Shown here in pieces: positions 6,095 through 6,939 of a stretch of 6,939 nt of DNA (the stretch's first letter is position 1; each line of letters begins with the position of its first letter). The DNA lies in assembly GCA_002377025.1 (NCBI GenBank), contig DFPA01000059.1, positions 1 to 6,939 of the forward strand, read 5' to 3'. The notes beneath the pieces were generated by a model. It had not been told where the DNA came from. It saw only the letters and a list, made by a program, of their open reading frames with translations, and did no database searches. The position numbers and the translations under genes were made by a program. The DNA comes from Patescibacteria group bacterium UBA3527 (lineage in GTDB: Bacteria > Patescibacteriota > Minisyncoccia > Phycocordibacterales > UBA918).

Positions 6095-6939
6095 CTAACT
6101 CAACTCCATTAAGACTTCCAGGATATAATCTCTGTCATTTATAAATATCCTTCCGCCATCAATCAATACCTCAAGATTTCTTCCAGGATACAGCATTTGC
6201 ACATTCTGCCAAGAACGGTCATCTATCTCTGTCACATAAAGACCGTCTTCCAAAAGCATTAAAACAAGACCCTCTCTTCCGGGTACAAAGTCAAAATACC
6301 GAACCTCCTGCCACTTGCGGTCAATTCTTATCTCATTACGACACAACTTCTGCGGTTCTTCCGACATCTCTATCTCACCATACAACCGGCGTAAATCATC
6401 TAGAATATGTTGACCATACTGCAATGCCACCGCTTCATCACTCTCATACATGACACAAAAATACTCCGGTCTCTTGCTCTCATCGCCAATATAACCCGCA
6501 AATATTTCCCCCGCCTCCTCACGCAAATACATATCATTTAACTGTTTTGTGGTAGTTGCGGTAGTGGTGGCAGCCTCGTTACCGAAAGTGAATCTTTCTG
6601 TCAACTTTTCCACTTGAGCTCGTATTTCTATTCTTTCAGCTGTAGTGGAAGCAAAACGTTGACTTAAGTATAAGTATTCGGGATTCGCCAATCGAGTGGA
6701 TGCCGTAGTAGAAGCAAACAACACAATACTCTCGTTGGTGGTGGAGGCAAAGGCAAAATCACTTGCAAAATCTTCCCACACAACATCTGCGTTTTGCGTA
6801 TCTTTATAAGCAGCCACCAACCTAACTTGCGGCACTGACGGTAAATTAAAACTCTCTACTCTGGTAACAATATGCGGTCGAACCATAAGTTCTTTTGTCC
6901 AAGTCTGCCAACCATCTCCATAAGTATCCACCGAATGCA
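6095..6939 (-). CDS. Uncharacterised protein, C-terminal part only; possible PEGA-type or beta-propeller envelope protein
   Basis: The frame is open from the window edge to TAG at 6097-6095 (280 complete codons), so the N-terminus lies outside; the GTG at 6931 is probably not the true start. I do not recognise a firm family. Visible features, numbered from codon 6931: alternating beta-strand-like stretches, FASTT three times (61-65, 72-76, 93-97), a Thr-rich stretch ATTTATTTK (121-129), PEYFCVMY (155-162), an amphipathic helix (about 165-187), then strands in LVLMLLEDGLYVTEIDDRS (222-240) and the closing VLIDGGRIFINDRDYILEV (255-273). This ending recalls, from memory, the C-terminal repeats of PEGA-domain proteins of Parcubacteria. 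No membrane segment or signal peptide is in the visible part. It ends seven bases before pheS and may share its transcript. Confidence 0.85.
   Translation of the reverse strand, partial: HSVDTYGDGWQTWTKELMVRPHIVTRVESFNLPSVPQVRLVAAYKDTQNADVVWEDFASDFAFASTTNESIVLFASTTASTRLANPEYLYLSQRFASTTAERIEIRAQVEKLTERFTFGNEAATTTATTTKQLNDMYLREEAGEIFAGYIGDESKRPEYFCVMYESDEAVALQYGQHILDDLRRLYGEIEMSEEPQKLCRNEIRIDRKWQEVRYFDFVPGREGLVLMLLEDGLYVTEIDDRSWQNVQMLYPGRNLEVLIDGGRIFINDRDYILEVLMELS

Noticed and set aside
6088..6300. A coiled-coil segment of PheS encoded by the upstream frame
   Set aside because: The upstream frame ends in TAG before pheS and its last 70 residues are strand-rich rather than heptad-like, so it is a different protein and not a split PheS.
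1..6939. CRISPR array, tRNA or rRNA genes, riboswitch or T-box leader
   Set aside because: No spaced direct repeats, cloverleaf or rRNA sequence was noticed, and the short intergenic gaps leave no room for a T-box before pheS within this window.

Overview
The window looks like chromosomal DNA from a bacterium of the Candidate Phyla Radiation (Patescibacteria), most likely a Parcubacteria-type lineage. This is inference: the phenylalanyl-tRNA synthetase subunits are unusually short, start codons mostly lack Shine-Dalgarno sequences, genes are tightly packed, and the uncharacterised first protein resembles proteins I associate with that group. The standard bacterial code fits; the three complete large-gene stops seen are TAG, TAA and TAA-TAA.

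All supported genes lie on the minus strand, so transcription runs from high to low coordinates. At 6939-6095 is the C-terminal part of an unrecognised protein. Seven bases later pheS begins (6087-5362), then after three bases pheT (5358-3409); these encode the alpha and beta subunits of phenylalanyl-tRNA synthetase. A 157-base gap (3408-3252) holds a possible 17-codon ORF, a terminator-like hairpin and a good promoter with an extended -10 element. This promoter drives gyrB, which starts at 3251 and runs off the window at base 1.

The gyrB gene is interrupted in frame by a 434-codon intein (1847-546), inserted directly after the catalytic EGDSAGG motif of the TOPRIM domain. The intein carries intact splicing blocks and a homing-endonuclease region made of an HNH motif, a basic region with repeated Trp-containing units, and a short segment like HNH-associated repeats. 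Functional gyrase subunit B therefore depends on protein splicing.

The other notable point is the reduced synthetase. PheS lacks the usual N-terminal coiled coil and PheT lacks the EMAP-II-like tRNA-binding domain, while the catalytic, editing and anticodon-binding parts are kept. The plus strand contains no gene I can support.
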